From contig CM036618.1 in NCBI GenBank assembly GCA_020746105.1, forward strand, positions 95,102,122 through 95,166,121: a stretch of DNA of 64,000 nt. Reading direction: 5' to 3'. Below the pieces are notes generated by a model. The model was not told the origin of the DNA and searched no databases. It was given only the letters and a program-made list of their open reading frames with translations. The translations under genes and the position numbers were made by a program. The DNA comes from Trogon surrucura. Taxonomy: Eukaryota; Chordata; Aves; Trogoniformes; Trogonidae. Below are positions 49,623 through 61,379 of this stretch, piece after piece (position 1 is the stretch's first letter; the number at the start of each line of letters is the position of its first letter).

Positions 49623-52471
49623 AAAAAAAAAACCATAGAAATGTACCATTCTATGAGCAGAATGTTTCCAAACCAGAATGTTTTTGAACGGCTTTTGTGT
49701 GTCTGACTCTCTCAAGAAGTTCACAAAACACTGCCTTTGGGTTGCTGTCATTTTGAAATATGTTTTGTTCCCTGCATAACATTTATTTTCTTGTGCTCTA
49801 AATGTCCAGCCTTTTAAGAAGTGATGCTAACTGGAAGTGGTCAATTAGAATAAAAGCTCATTCACAGACAATTAATTAGCTTACCAGTTAGACTGTGCAT
49901 TATTGGCTTACAAAGATCCAGGCTGATAGTCTGCAACATTTTGTCTTCAATATACAAATATCAATGAAAAATGTTTCGTTCTTTATCAAGGCAGTAATCA
50001 TGCTGACAAAATGTGATTTTTTTTTTTTTGCCAATAGTTTTGCAAAAGTGAGTGTTACTTTAGTTGCAAAAGGTTAGAAAATCTTGACAAAATGGTCATG
50101 GAAAGCCTTTCAGTAGCTACATAAGGATATATCCACAAAACTTGTATTCAACCTATGTTACAGTACCTAGTTTTGCATATAGACTACATGCGTCTTCTGA
50201 TGAGGTAGCAGATAATGCCAAAGAGCAATCCCAAATCCATAGGATGAATCTCTTTGCTATGTGCTCTAACTGCAGTGTCTCAAATCCATCTCCACGTGAT
50301 CCTGCTTGGGCCAGCCAGCCAGGGAAAAGAAATATTATGTTTTATTGACCATCTGTAAGCCTTATCAGCTAATATCTGACAAATCACTGAGTCTTTTGGG
50401 TGGATGAAATTCTTCCTTAAGTAATGAGTCACTGAGAAGCCCGTGTGCCAGTTGAGATCCACCTGCATAAGATAATTGCCGCTCATGTAAGTAATGGCTA
50501 GCCAACATGATAGTAAAGTTCAGTAGCTATATAATCCTCTAAAACTGCAATAAACATGTCCGTAAAATTGTTTGTCCAGAGGCCTCAGGCTGCCAAATCA
50601 ATAAGGTAGCAGGAAAATGCTGAGTTAATTAACCTGATAAATAGCTTGGCAAGCTCTATTTCTAATGACCAGTCCTGATTTAATATCCTGTAATCACACG
50701 AAGACAGTGTGATAAACATGAAAGAAGAACATTTGTAGATCTGCTTATTTAGCAATTTTAGCCAATATGAAAATCTGCAAGTAATCAAAGTACAGTGTTT
50801 CTGTCTGAATGCCAGGGTTTGTTGTTCTGAAGCATAACTATAGGCACTGTTTCTGTTTCTTGAGAGGTGAAACAAGAACCCCTGAATGCTTCCTAATCTG
50901 AAGTGATTGTGTATTGTATATGACATATCTGTAGGATTAGACAGTTTCAGCTTCCTTGTTTCTATAAAGCATAGCTGGACACCCAGAACCAGTTCCTGTA
51001 CAGATTTGAAGAAAAACATGTTTTGGGATTTTTATTGAAATGCTCTGGAGTCAGGAACCCAACAATTTGAGCAATTTTCAGTTTGAATGTCAAGAGAAGA
51101 TTTGAAGGTTCAAAAAGACTAATAAAAAGTCATATGCTCTCTGCATGACGTGTTTAAAGTAAGGGAGACAAGACACAGGAATGCTTTCCTGCTCATAGGC
51201 CAGTAAGGTATTAATTGTGGTTAACACCTGGCTCCATAATCAGCTGAGACCCAGGTCTCATCATCTGCTCCCATGTGTTGGTTTTCACAAAAAGTAAATT
51301 GGTGGTGGGTTTTAAAGGAATTGCGTTGTGCTCAACTAGATCATTGAGTGATGCACTAGTGTCCTGATGTGGTACACACCATTAGTTGCATTTAAATGTA
51401 ACCAGAGGTAACCTCAATGCACTTTTCCTGTCTGGACCCAAGTTCCTTCACCTAGAGCATGAAAGTACCACAGAATTGAAAGCCCTGGGAAAGTTACCTT
51501 TTTTTCTTTTTTTTCCCCCCGTATCCACTTTAGTATAACAATTTACAGTGAAGAATTGCAATGATATCAGTGCCAGAATAAGACATCTTGACACTAACCA
51601 GTACTGTAAAAAAAGTAGCAACAAAAGTACATTCTATCACTGAACCAGAATTGACAGTACTCTTACGTCAGGTAATAAGGAAAGAAAATTCATGACAGTG
51701 TGAGTGGGTCATGGTAAATCTAAGGATCAAAGTCAAAAAAGCGCAAATGTCCATAAAAACTTCAGAATGAGTAACTGTCAATCTCTCTAGGAGGGTTTGT
51801 CCAAACAATTCAGTAAAGATTCCCTTTTAAAACCAACTTAATTAATGTACGAAAATTGTAGAAAGCATTTCTCTTTTGAAAGAGCCTTTTGTTGTCCCTT
51901 TGTGACCTAAAAGGTCTGTGAGTAGCACTGAGACTGTGAAATCTCTGGTGCAAATGAAGTGGCACACTGTTAAACATGACAATTAAACTATTTTCTTGGG
52001 AGTTGTTTTTGATTCATGTGGAATAGATTAAAAGTCTATTTCAAATCCCACAAGATTTCCCATGGAGTATAATTATACATGAAACAGAATAAGAAATGCA
52101 GTCCAACAATTACTTTAATTAGACGGTGGTTGCTGAAGCTGTCAGTGTGCCTAGTCCTACCAAGAACTAAGAAGGAAGAGTTAGGTAATGAAATTGTTGA
52201 TAAATGTTTGCACTTCAGAGGAATTAATTATCAGTGTAAATAAATAATGGGATAGAAAAAATGCAATCAGCTGATGGGATCTTGCCCTTTATCGTCACTG
52301 ATGATATGATACCTATTTTAAAGACCAATTTGCTGCCTTAATAAAGCAGCCCTTAAGGGCCTGCCTTGCTCCCTTTGGGCAACACAGCTTTCTGCAGTTT
52401 CATGGGGTCTGAAGCTTGAAGTTCTCAGCTCTAGTAGCATTATAAGCTTGGCATTGGCAGCACTAGAGAAT

Positions 52472-52508
<37 letters not shown>

Positions 52509-54198
52509 AGCCATTTTGTCAATGAAATAAGTTTGACTACTTCGGAATGCACTTGAAAGGGTAAAGATACTAATTCTCCTTGACCAGTCAACATTACTTC
52601 TCATATAGATGCACTGTGGACCCTCTGCCTTTGCTCTGAATCATGTGCCAGAAGAGGAGGTCAGGGAGGAAGGGAGGGCCCAGTATTTGGTTCTGGACTG
52701 GAAGTTCTTACGTTCCTACATTTCTGGCTATACCTATATTGTCAGAGTGGTACACAGAGAAGCTGATAAAATAGAGCAGAATTTTGTAGCTGAGGGCTTT
52801 TAAAAGCACTTCAGAACTGAACATCTTGAGTGATTCTTGCTCCAGGTCCAGTTTTAAAGTAATTTCTTGTCAAAGTGTTGAAATTCTCTTAGTTGATCAT
52901 ACAGTTGGCCCTGTTGTATGCATGTGCTCCATTGGTGCCTTTGCAGCCATTTAACAGACCATCCTGGCTCAGAAGAATGGCAAAAAACTTACCGAACCAT
53001 GAAGGTCTTCCTTGTTACTCCCATATTCCTCAACAGATTGTCCTTCCATCAGCAGAAACAAAGCACACTGAGGGCAGAGAAAAGAAGCAGTACTGCTGTC
53101 TCCGCACCTACAGATCTGCGTGTACTTTGTGTTGTGGCGTTCTTTCTCCCTCATGCGAGGTAAGGTGTAGCAACAGAGATGGGAATGTAACGTAACTATG
53201 CTTTTGATGTGAAGAAGCTATTGATATTCAGCTCTAGGAAAGGCAGATATATCTTTCTGAGTGTGTTCACTTTCCAGGTTGTTAGACAGTATCAGCTTGC
53301 AGTGTTCCTAAAAATACCCCAACGCAGCAATAAGCTTCAGTCTTCCAGGCTGCTGATCCAACTGTTTTCACTACTCTGTTAAGGCAAACCACAATAAATA
53401 GTGTACTGTAATCTTCAGGAGGGAGTTGTCAGGAGATGCTACTTGGGCATGACAACATTTCAATGGCTTTTAGCTGTGAGATCCAAGTTATCAGTGCTGA
53501 GTTTGTACAGAAACATAGGAAGAAAGAGTGCCATAAGAGAAAGTGTTCCTTGGAGAATATATCTGATTGTTGGTTGTAAGCCTTTTAGAGAGTTACATAG
53601 TTGAGGATATGTTCTTGACAGAGACAATAAAGTAATTCTCACTTCTATTGAACAAATACCCAAGATAGGGATTCAGTTCCATAGATTGCAGAATCTTGCA
53701 ATTTGCCTCTCAACTTAATTGATTTAATTATAGTTCACTGTTGCCGTCAACGTAAAGAGAAACACTGGGATAAAATAAAAAACCTCACCTCTTGCTTAAT
53801 TGCATATTAAATCTTCACAGGCAAGAAAATCTGAACCTCTTTAGGGAAGCTTTAGGTCATGTAAAAGTGAACAGTTAAAGAGAGAGAAATATACTGGCCC
53901 CTTGAGCAAATGAACAAATGAGTATTACTCACAAATTCCTTTTCCACCCATCTCTTCCTTCCACCCACCCCATCCTGAGCAGGAACTTGATTTAGGCAAT
54001 AAATATATACAATTTATTTGCATTTTTTTCCTAAGAGTTTTAGTTTTCAACATTGTGTTCTCTTTCATGGTAACATAATTATGAGAATCCCAGAGTGAGG
54101 TTTAAAAATGGTGTTTAGGTCCCTGATTTAGTTTACAGTTTTTTAAGGATTCTCTGATGCCTAGGTGAAATCAAATGTGACACTGAACTTTACAGATA
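49623..54198. other. Unique non-coding sequence
   Basis: No gene is supported. A 144-codon minus-strand frame (51019-50585) is long for this AT content but matches no known domain and shows no exon boundaries. A 32-base poly-T lies at 52474-52505. The rest is unremarkable. Confidence 0.6.
52474..52505. repeat. Poly-T tract (32 bases)
   Basis: An uninterrupted T run, probably a microsatellite or an old minus-strand poly-A tail without recognisable source sequence. Length may be inexact. Confidence 0.85.
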
Positions 54199-55215
54199 GT
54201 CATAGAATCATAGAATCATAGAATATTAGGGGTTGGAAGGGACCTCTAGAGATCATCTAGTCAAACCCCCTGCCAGAGCAGGATCCCCTAGGGCAGGCCA
54301 CACAGGAACACATCCAGGCAGGGTTTGAATGTCTCCAGAAAAGGAGACTCCACAACCTCTCTGGGCAGCCTGTGCCAGTGCTCCTTCACCCTCACAGTAA
54401 AAAAATTTCTCCTCATGTTGGAGTGGAACTTCCTATGTTCTAACTTGAACCCATTATTTCTTGTTCTATTGCTGGGCACCACTGAAAAGAGATTGTCTCC
54501 TTCCTCTTGACACTCACTCCTCGTATATTTCTATATGTTAGTAAGATTGCCTCTCAGCCGTCTCCTTTCAAGGTTAAACAGCCCCAGTTCTCTCAGTCTC
54601 TCTTCATAAGAGAGATGTTCAAGACCCTTAGTCATTCTTGTAGCTCTCCATTGGACCCTCTCCAGTAGGTCCCTGTCTCTCTGGGATTGGGGAGCCCAAA
54701 ACTGGACACAGTATTCCAGGTGTGGTCTCACCAGGGCAGAGTAGAGGGGGAGGAGAAATTCCATAGACCTGCTGGACACACTTTTCTTAATGCACCCCAG
54801 GATCCCATGGGCCCTCTTGGCCACAAGGGGACATTGCTGTCTCGTGGGCAACTTACTGTCCACAGTCTTTCTCCATGAGACTGCTTTCCAGCAGGATGTC
54901 CCTAGTCTGTACTGGTGCCAGGTGTTATTCCTCCCCAGATGCAGGACTCTGCACTTGTCCTTATTGAACTTCATGAGGTTCCCCTTTGCCCAGGTCTCCA
55001 GCCTGTCCAGATCTCGTTGGATGGCAGCACAGCCTTCCTGTGTGTCAGCCACCCCTCCCAGTTTTGTATCATCAGCAAACTTGCTGAGGGTGCACTCTAC
55101 CCCTCATCCAGGTCATTGATGAAGATATTGACCAAAACTGGACCCAGCACTGATCCCTGGGGGACACCACTGGCCACAGGCCTCCAACTTGATTCTCTAC
55201 TGCTGATCACATAGT
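54199..55215 (-). mobile_element. CR1 LINE, 5'-truncated (minus strand, ~1.0 kb)
   Basis: The left end has three copies of the TCATAGAAT tail followed by GGTTGGAAGGGACCTC. Going up the minus strand come the 3' UTR and ORF2 C-terminus, then reverse transcriptase motifs. The 173-codon frame (55052-54531) starts at a GTG and contains AIQRDLDRLETWAKGNLMKF, KCRVLHLG, GILGCIKK, LVRPHLEYCVQFWAP and ELGLFNLERRRL. Directly upstream in the same frame the catalytic box FADDTKL is intact (about 55080-55060). A little further up the motif PQGSVLGP (near 55170) is in another phase, with a TAG between, so one frameshift separates them. The element breaks off at about 55215. Confidence 0.92.
54531..55085 (-). 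pseudogene. CR1 ORF2 fragment: RT catalytic box to C-terminus
   Basis: This is the coding part of the minus-strand CR1: FADD box, thumb-like region and C-terminal domain, open for about 185 codons. CR1 ORF2 is normally an endonuclease plus reverse transcriptase that copies CR1 RNA at the target site. Endonuclease, most of the palm and ORF1 are missing, so it cannot be active. The open length suggests moderate age. Confidence 0.85.
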
Positions 55216-58200
55216 CCTTTGCATCTGTCAGTGAGAAGGTATACACTGTTCTGAGGAGCTATTCTGAAAGTCTGTTATCTTAGAAATCACAGGACTGGAA
55301 GATGTCCTGCAGATTGCTGTGTTGTTCTGAAGTCCTGCTCTGAGTTCTTGGCCAGCATGTTGGCAGCTAATGCCCGTTCTTGCCTTAAATCCTACATCCA
55401 CTCCTACATAATTTTTTTCTCAACATGTTTTTCTGTTTCTGTAAAATTTCTCCAAGCTGTCTTGAATGAAAAAGATTTGCCAGACTAAGGTTGAAGGTGA
55501 TTGTTTTTGTATTCCACTGCATTGTTATAGTTGGTCATTTGAGACTAAGGCATGAAATATAGTATCTCTTCCTCATATCCAGTGCAGCCATTTGAAAACT
55601 TCTAGCTTTGCTATGTCACTAGGTGTCCAATCACCTAAGAAAATGTGACTGCAGAATTCACTGCAAAGCCTCCATACATTTATATACTGACTTCCCATAC
55701 ATTATGTATGGGAGTCAGAATCAGGAGCAGAAGGAAAAGAGATGAGGAAGGAAGGGCTCAAAAGAGCAACCTTGTGCTGATGACAGTGATGCCAGGATCT
55801 CCATGGTGGGGGTCTGGGGGCAGCAATTTCTTGGACATGATCACCTCAATTTTATATCTCATTCATCCCATAAAAGAGCTGCTGGTACTCTCATATCAAG
55901 AGGTAATTTGTGATACCTCACCACTTTGCCAGGTAGGATTAGTAGAAGAAGCTGCTGCACTTTCTCAAAGTCTGGATACACTGATGTCCTGATATGCCAC
56001 AAGCACAGCTTTGTGGAAGCCGGGGAAGAGCAATGGGTGTTAGGCCAATTGAAAATACACATTTGTAAATACTGGACTAAGTGAAGAAGTGAATAAGAAG
56101 ACCTCTATTTGTGCAGAAATCTTTTATCTTGTGTTGTCGAAGTGTTAGAAGGTAGTATTGAAAATATGTGATGAGATGGGCAGGAATTGGTGAACGAATA
56201 GGATACATTTGCCAAGTTAGTGGATGGATGGGATACAACAGGCTCCACTTCTAGTCAGATGACCCAGTAAGTCCTTTAGTGCCTGCATGTTCTGTTGCTG
56301 GGTACCAGCCCAGGACTTTTTTAATCTACTCCCCTGCAGGGGTTTCCTGCTGTGGGGAGCGAGTCTCAGTGAATAATAATGAGCTTAGACAGGTAATACG
56401 CTTGTTCTCTCCAATACAGGTGGGAATTTTCTGACCACAGGATGGAGTTTGAGGGAAGGCAAAGGTCCTTTCGATTACTTGGAAGCCTGCAGACATTTTC
56501 TCTCTTCTGAGACTTTTTTACCATTTTAAGAGCATTTTTTGTAGGTTTCAGGGTTTGGTGGGGGGTTTTTTTGTGTGGTTTTTTTTTTTTTTAAACATTT
56601 GTTGCACTCAGCAGTAACCAAATAAACCTTCATGATGCATGGAGATGTTCAAGCAGACCCAACATGGCTTTCCTGAGTTATTCAGCAAATAAATTCAGCT
56701 AGAGTTCTAAATCCTACTTTTTTTTTTTTTCATGTATAGTTATTGCTTTTTAAAGGTGAGAAGGTGAGAAATAATTCCTTTGCATTACTCAGCCTTTTAA
56801 GAAACTGTCTTCATTACTATGCACTGTCTGCTTTTTATTTCTACCTCCTATATGCCATTTCACAACCATTCTATAGGTGCAATGTTCCTACCCTTGCTTC
56901 TGCAACGGTCAGCTTTCATGGCAGGACGATAGGTTGAAGAAAAGAGCAAAAGCATACTTCTTAGAGTAGGCTGCCAAGGGAAAAGTTGCTTCGCTTAGCA
57001 CAGTCAGCAGTCAGCAAGTTTAGAAGGCAAGATGAAATTCACGATCAGTCAGTACTGGCGCAGTCAGAAATATTCTCAGTCCCATCACTGTTGAAAGCTG
57101 GGTAAGGGGAAGTGTGGAGTTTGGAGGATGAACAGGCTTGGTTTTAAACGAGTAAGGGTCATAATCTCTGCAAATTTCTTTGTGAGCTTCGTCAGCTGCT
57201 GAAGACCTAGAGCAGAGCTGTGTGGGTGCTCCATCTTTTGGGGATTGCCTGTCATAAGAGCTGCATAAGTCATGTGCTTTCAGGGAGAAGCAGTTTCATG
57301 TGCAATGCCTTCCTGACTGTTTCCATGGTGGGAGGGAAACAACATTGTCTTTTCCTTCTTATCTGAGCAGAATATCTAGTGTTATGACCAGATACCAAGT
57401 AATAACAAGAATGATATTCTGCTTTTCAGCATATGAGAGAAGATGTTTATAATAGCTGTATGCACTGCTCAGCTGAATTAGAAACCATTTCTCAGTGTGT
57501 TTATGTTTGAGGGTGGGTCTAAATGGATGTAGAAGCTCTGTTAAAAAAACCCAGTTTGCTCCAGAAAGCTCTTGAATTACTATGTTCTAGGAGTTCATCC
57601 CCATCTTAAGTAAAATGAAAAAATGTTTTTTGTGTTGTTTTTTTTTTTTTTTTTCTGTCCTAATAGGTATGCAGTATTATGGGTACCATTGAAAACCTCT
57701 AATCAGTATTTTCTCAGGCTGCAGAAATCTTTTCAACAGTTCTTTTTCTTTTTTTTGTTCCTTTCTTGCTTTTCTCTTAGAAGACTTAATAGCAGTATGT
57801 GTAAATCAAAGTTTTGCAGAGAGACATCTTAATTTAGGCTAAAGTTGTTCCCTCAGTAGGACTTCTCAAAATGCAACATTTTTTGAAACCCGGTTTTGTA
57901 TATTTCGCCCATCCTTTTCTTCCCAAAGATGGACAAATAGCCATGAGGACAAGTACACAGCCTGCTGTGCAGCAACCTCTGACATTGGGCATTGGGAGGG
58001 AGATGTTCTACTTTGCTGGTTGCTTTTGGAAAGTGAGACCTGGAACACACCAGCTACTGACCAAGATTCTGGGAGCTACGTGATCCTCAAAATACCTTGA
58101 TATGTGATCTTAAGCTTTGCTACTCCCTTTGTCCGCAGTCAGTCAATTCCAGCTTGAATTGATTTGTAGAAAATAAGACAGGTCCTGGAGACCTAGCTGG

Positions 58201-58743
58201 TAGTGTGAGGGAATAGAGATGATATGAATGAAATTATCTGTTGTTCTGAGTTTTGTTTGGGGCTTTTCTTTGTTGTATTTGGGGTGTTTTGTTTGTTTTG
58301 GTTTGGTTTTTGCTTCTTTTAATCTCTCCTGACTTGCCTGTGATGTTCTACCCATTCTGCAGAGCCCAGTCTGCACGTTTCTGAGTAAAAATGAGTGAAT
58401 GAAAGGAAGCCATGACGTTATGCATTTACAACATGACTGTTAAATGCCAGGCAAGCACACAACAGAGCAAGTGCCTTGTAGGGATGTGCATTTCCTTGAA
58501 CTGCATTGTCCTGTCACTTCAACTATCAGAGCTTTATTATATGGAAATGTGAGAAAAATGGCAAAAAAATTATCTTTAAGGATGCAGTGGAGTGATTTAG
58601 ACTTTGATAGAGATAGACTTGTTTTTGTGTTTGTATGATGTCCCCAGAGTAAATAGAGATGTGACGCAATTCTACCATCTTCCTTGCATGAATAGAATTT
58701 TTCTCTTATTAATAAGCTCGACATTAAATTTTGCTCTCGATCT

Positions 58744-58769
58744 CCCCCCCCCCCCCCCTTTTTTTTTTT
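58744..58769. repeat. C15 T11 homopyrimidine tract
   Basis: A run of about 15 C is directly followed by about 11 T. Such pure pyrimidine stretches can form triplex or i-motif-like structures and are prone to length change. The exact counts may be uncertain. Confidence 0.8.
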
Positions 58770-59221
58770 CCTTGGAACTAATAATACAGCCCCTAGAAGT
58801 TCATTAAAGCTGGCATGTCTCTTTGCTTCACTTTTGTAATGCATGAGAACACAGGCCTTAAATAAAATCTTTGTGAAGCACTTGCACTTGTCTGAAGATA
58901 AAAAGCATGTTCCTACATTTGCATTACAAAGAAGCCCATATCAGCATCTTCTTTCTCTGGCACCCTCCTTCCTCTGGGCTTGTATCTGATGGAAAAGGCA
59001 ATTTCCAGCTAATCATTCTGAAAGCCTGTCATTTGTGCCTGTAATGAGAGGAAAGAGTTTTTACTGTTGATGTTCAGTGGGCATTAGGCAGTGGGATTTG
59101 TTGCAGTCCTATGGGAGAATGCAATATACAGAAGCACTTCTGGGATCTCTAAATTCTGTGTGCTCTGTGTAAGCATTTCTACTTCACTGAGTGCCACTGA
59201 ATAGCCAGGGATTCCTAGCAG

Positions 59222-59265
59222 GGAGAAAACATCTCAGGATGGAGAAAACATCTCAGGATGGAGAA
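59222..59265. repeat. 19-bp tandem duplication
   Basis: GGAGAAAACATCTCAGGAT is present twice in a row (59222-59240 and 59241-59259), followed by a partial third GGAGAA. No function is apparent. Confidence 0.85.
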
Positions 59266-59349
59266 GTTTTTACATAACCTCTTCCTAATGCCAAAGCTTA
59301 TTTTGAGTCATGTTAATGTAAATCTGGCATCATCTCACTGATAACATGC

Positions 59350-59487
59350 GAGTGACTTCAGATCACTCAGGGTCACCTGAACATGGTACTGGGCACCCTG
59401 CTGAAGGTGTTCCTGGTTGAGGAGGGGGACAGGACGAGATGACCGTCTGAGGTCCCTTCCAACCTCAGCTGTTCTGTGAAACATGAC
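59350..59487 (+). mobile_element. CR1 LINE 3' fragment (plus strand)
   Basis: The sequence CTGGGCACCCTGCTGAAGG, then TGAGGAGGGGGACAGG and GAGGTCCCTTCCAACCTCAG, ends in GTTCTGTGAAAC. This is the sense-strand CR1 3' UTR with a degraded ATTCTRTGA tail. The left edge is approximate. Confidence 0.8.
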
Positions 59488-61379
59488 AGAGTTGTCTGGA
59501 GCAAGTCCCTTGCAGGCACTTAGTGACATTTCAAACCATATGTGGTATCCAGCTCAGGCTCCAGCTGCCTGTTTCTAGACAGGGCCAGTTTTCGTGTTGA
59601 TCCTGTGTTGAACTCCCCTGTCTTGTGCCAACGCAAGTACTCTAATGGTCTAAAATGGGACTGTAAGATCTCCTAAATGTCAGGCAATCAGATAGCAGTC
59701 TTGTGCTAGCACACACACACACTAGTTATCACATCAATATTAATTTATTTTGGCACCAAACCTCTGAGAACAACCTCTGTTAGAGGACAGTATTTATATC
59801 CCTGGGAATAATTAAGGCTTACAAAGTAACTGCTGTGCTTCAGAAAAGAACTATTAGGGTGAAGAGGATCTTGACTGGTAGCCTTAGGAAAGCGAGAGAT
59901 GAGAAAGACTGTATATGTTTGGGTGGGAGGAGTGAGAAAAGTGTACTGCAGCTTTCACACTCTTGCTCACCTGTCCAGTACAGCGTAACATATGCTCTGG
60001 AATGCACAAAGAGCATCGACCCTGCACATTCCTAAGTCTGAGGTAACCTTTACAACACTGAAGTTGAACTCATGCTTGCACCTTTAAAGAGACTGCCAAG
60101 AGGATCAGCTGTACTTTGAGATACGTGGTTTTCAGGATTAGAAGAGATTTTGATCTCCACAGAGTGGAGGAGCACAGTTTAGCTGGGAACAGGACTGTCA
60201 AGGTCGTAGCGCTTTCTGGGATGGCAGCACAATCCGGCTGTGTTTGTTTTAGATCATTCAATTTACCAAAACAGCAGTCTATTAGTTTAGCCCTCGTGGT
60301 TGCAGAATCCCTACAGTGCCCAGAGGCTGCAGCCAGCAGTAATAAAACCTGCTGAGCGCATCTTTCAAGGTGTGCTTGACATGATGCCAGCCAGTCCTTG
60401 AAAGGTGTCCACGTGCGGCAATTCATAGCATTGTTCACGCTCTTCATATTTAATCATTTCATTACTAATTAATATGGTCATTACCACAGTGTGACAGGAA
60501 AAGATGGTTATTAAAGGTTAATGTCAATGCTGCTCATATCATGCCTTGAATTGCTACAATTTTTTAAAGGTATTTAATTAAACCGATAAGTAACAGTACA
60601 ATTGCATTTAATAATGTATGTGCAACCATATTTATTTGTCCCTCTGTGAGGCCAGTCACTGCCTACAGCGAGAGAGAGTTAGAGAGATATTAAATCCACA
60701 GTGGTTTTGTTTTCCTTTTTGTTTTGCATGCTCATCTGTTTTCTGCTTCTCTCATGCTGGGTCTGGCTAGAGGTGAAGTTCCAGAGACACATGGCCATGA
60801 TGAAAAGCCTGTGATATATTTATGGGTCAAAAATATTGCTTAGGTGTGGTGGCAGCCTAGCACAGGGATTGGGAAAGTTTCTTTAACATATTTTCCCCCA
60901 ACTATGTCATCTATTGAGTCAATTTTCAGCCAGGATTTCGAAACACTTTAAACTAATGAAAACTTATTGAATCAATGGTAGACCAAGGGGCTGCTGTATT
61001 TTTCCTGCTTTGACAAGATTAACTGTTGCTGAACTGACACCAAGTGACAAAGCCGCAAGTAAATCCACCCGTCTTTCTCTGCCCTTTTGGGTTGCAGACT
61101 GCACTCCATGCCGGGCAAAGCCCAAACCACAGTTTTCCTCAGACCAAGCCCATTTGATTGGCTGCTAATCTACTCTTAGACATACCTGAGGTCTAGATTA
61201 AAGATTGTATCTGTGTTAGTCATTAGCATAGATTCAAGTATTCCTGTTAGTAAATGCAGCTAGGTCACAGGTGACTAAACATAAAAAACTTTTGTTCATC
61301 ATCATCTCACTCCTAAGGCCTTAAAGCAATGTCATGAGATCTTGTTCACTGTCCAAGTTGCAGAAGCCGAAGGTGGGGG
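59488..61379. other. Unique non-coding sequence, possibly with a conserved element
   Basis: No gene is seen. A CA dinucleotide tract lies at 59710-59722. The stretch 60440-60680 is unusually rich in homeodomain-like TAATTA and ATTTAAT motifs and might be a conserved non-coding element, but that cannot be judged from one sequence. Confidence 0.5.

Larger units (their letters stand above)
55216..59345. other. Unique non-coding sequence
   Basis: No gene or mobile element is recognised. Low-complexity tracts include poly-T at about 57638-57654 and the C/T mirror tract at 58744-58769. Frames up to 134 codons (58844-58440, minus) run through low-complexity sequence. Confidence 0.6.

Noticed and set aside
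50585..51019. 144-codon minus-strand frame
   Set aside because: Long for the AT content, but no domain, signal or exon context is recognised; most likely chance.
54790..55214. Plus-strand frames of about 100 codons
   Set aside because: Antisense shadows of the CR1 ORF2 on the minus strand.
60070..60447. 125-codon minus-strand frame
   Set aside because: No family resemblance and no splice or promoter context; composition looks random.
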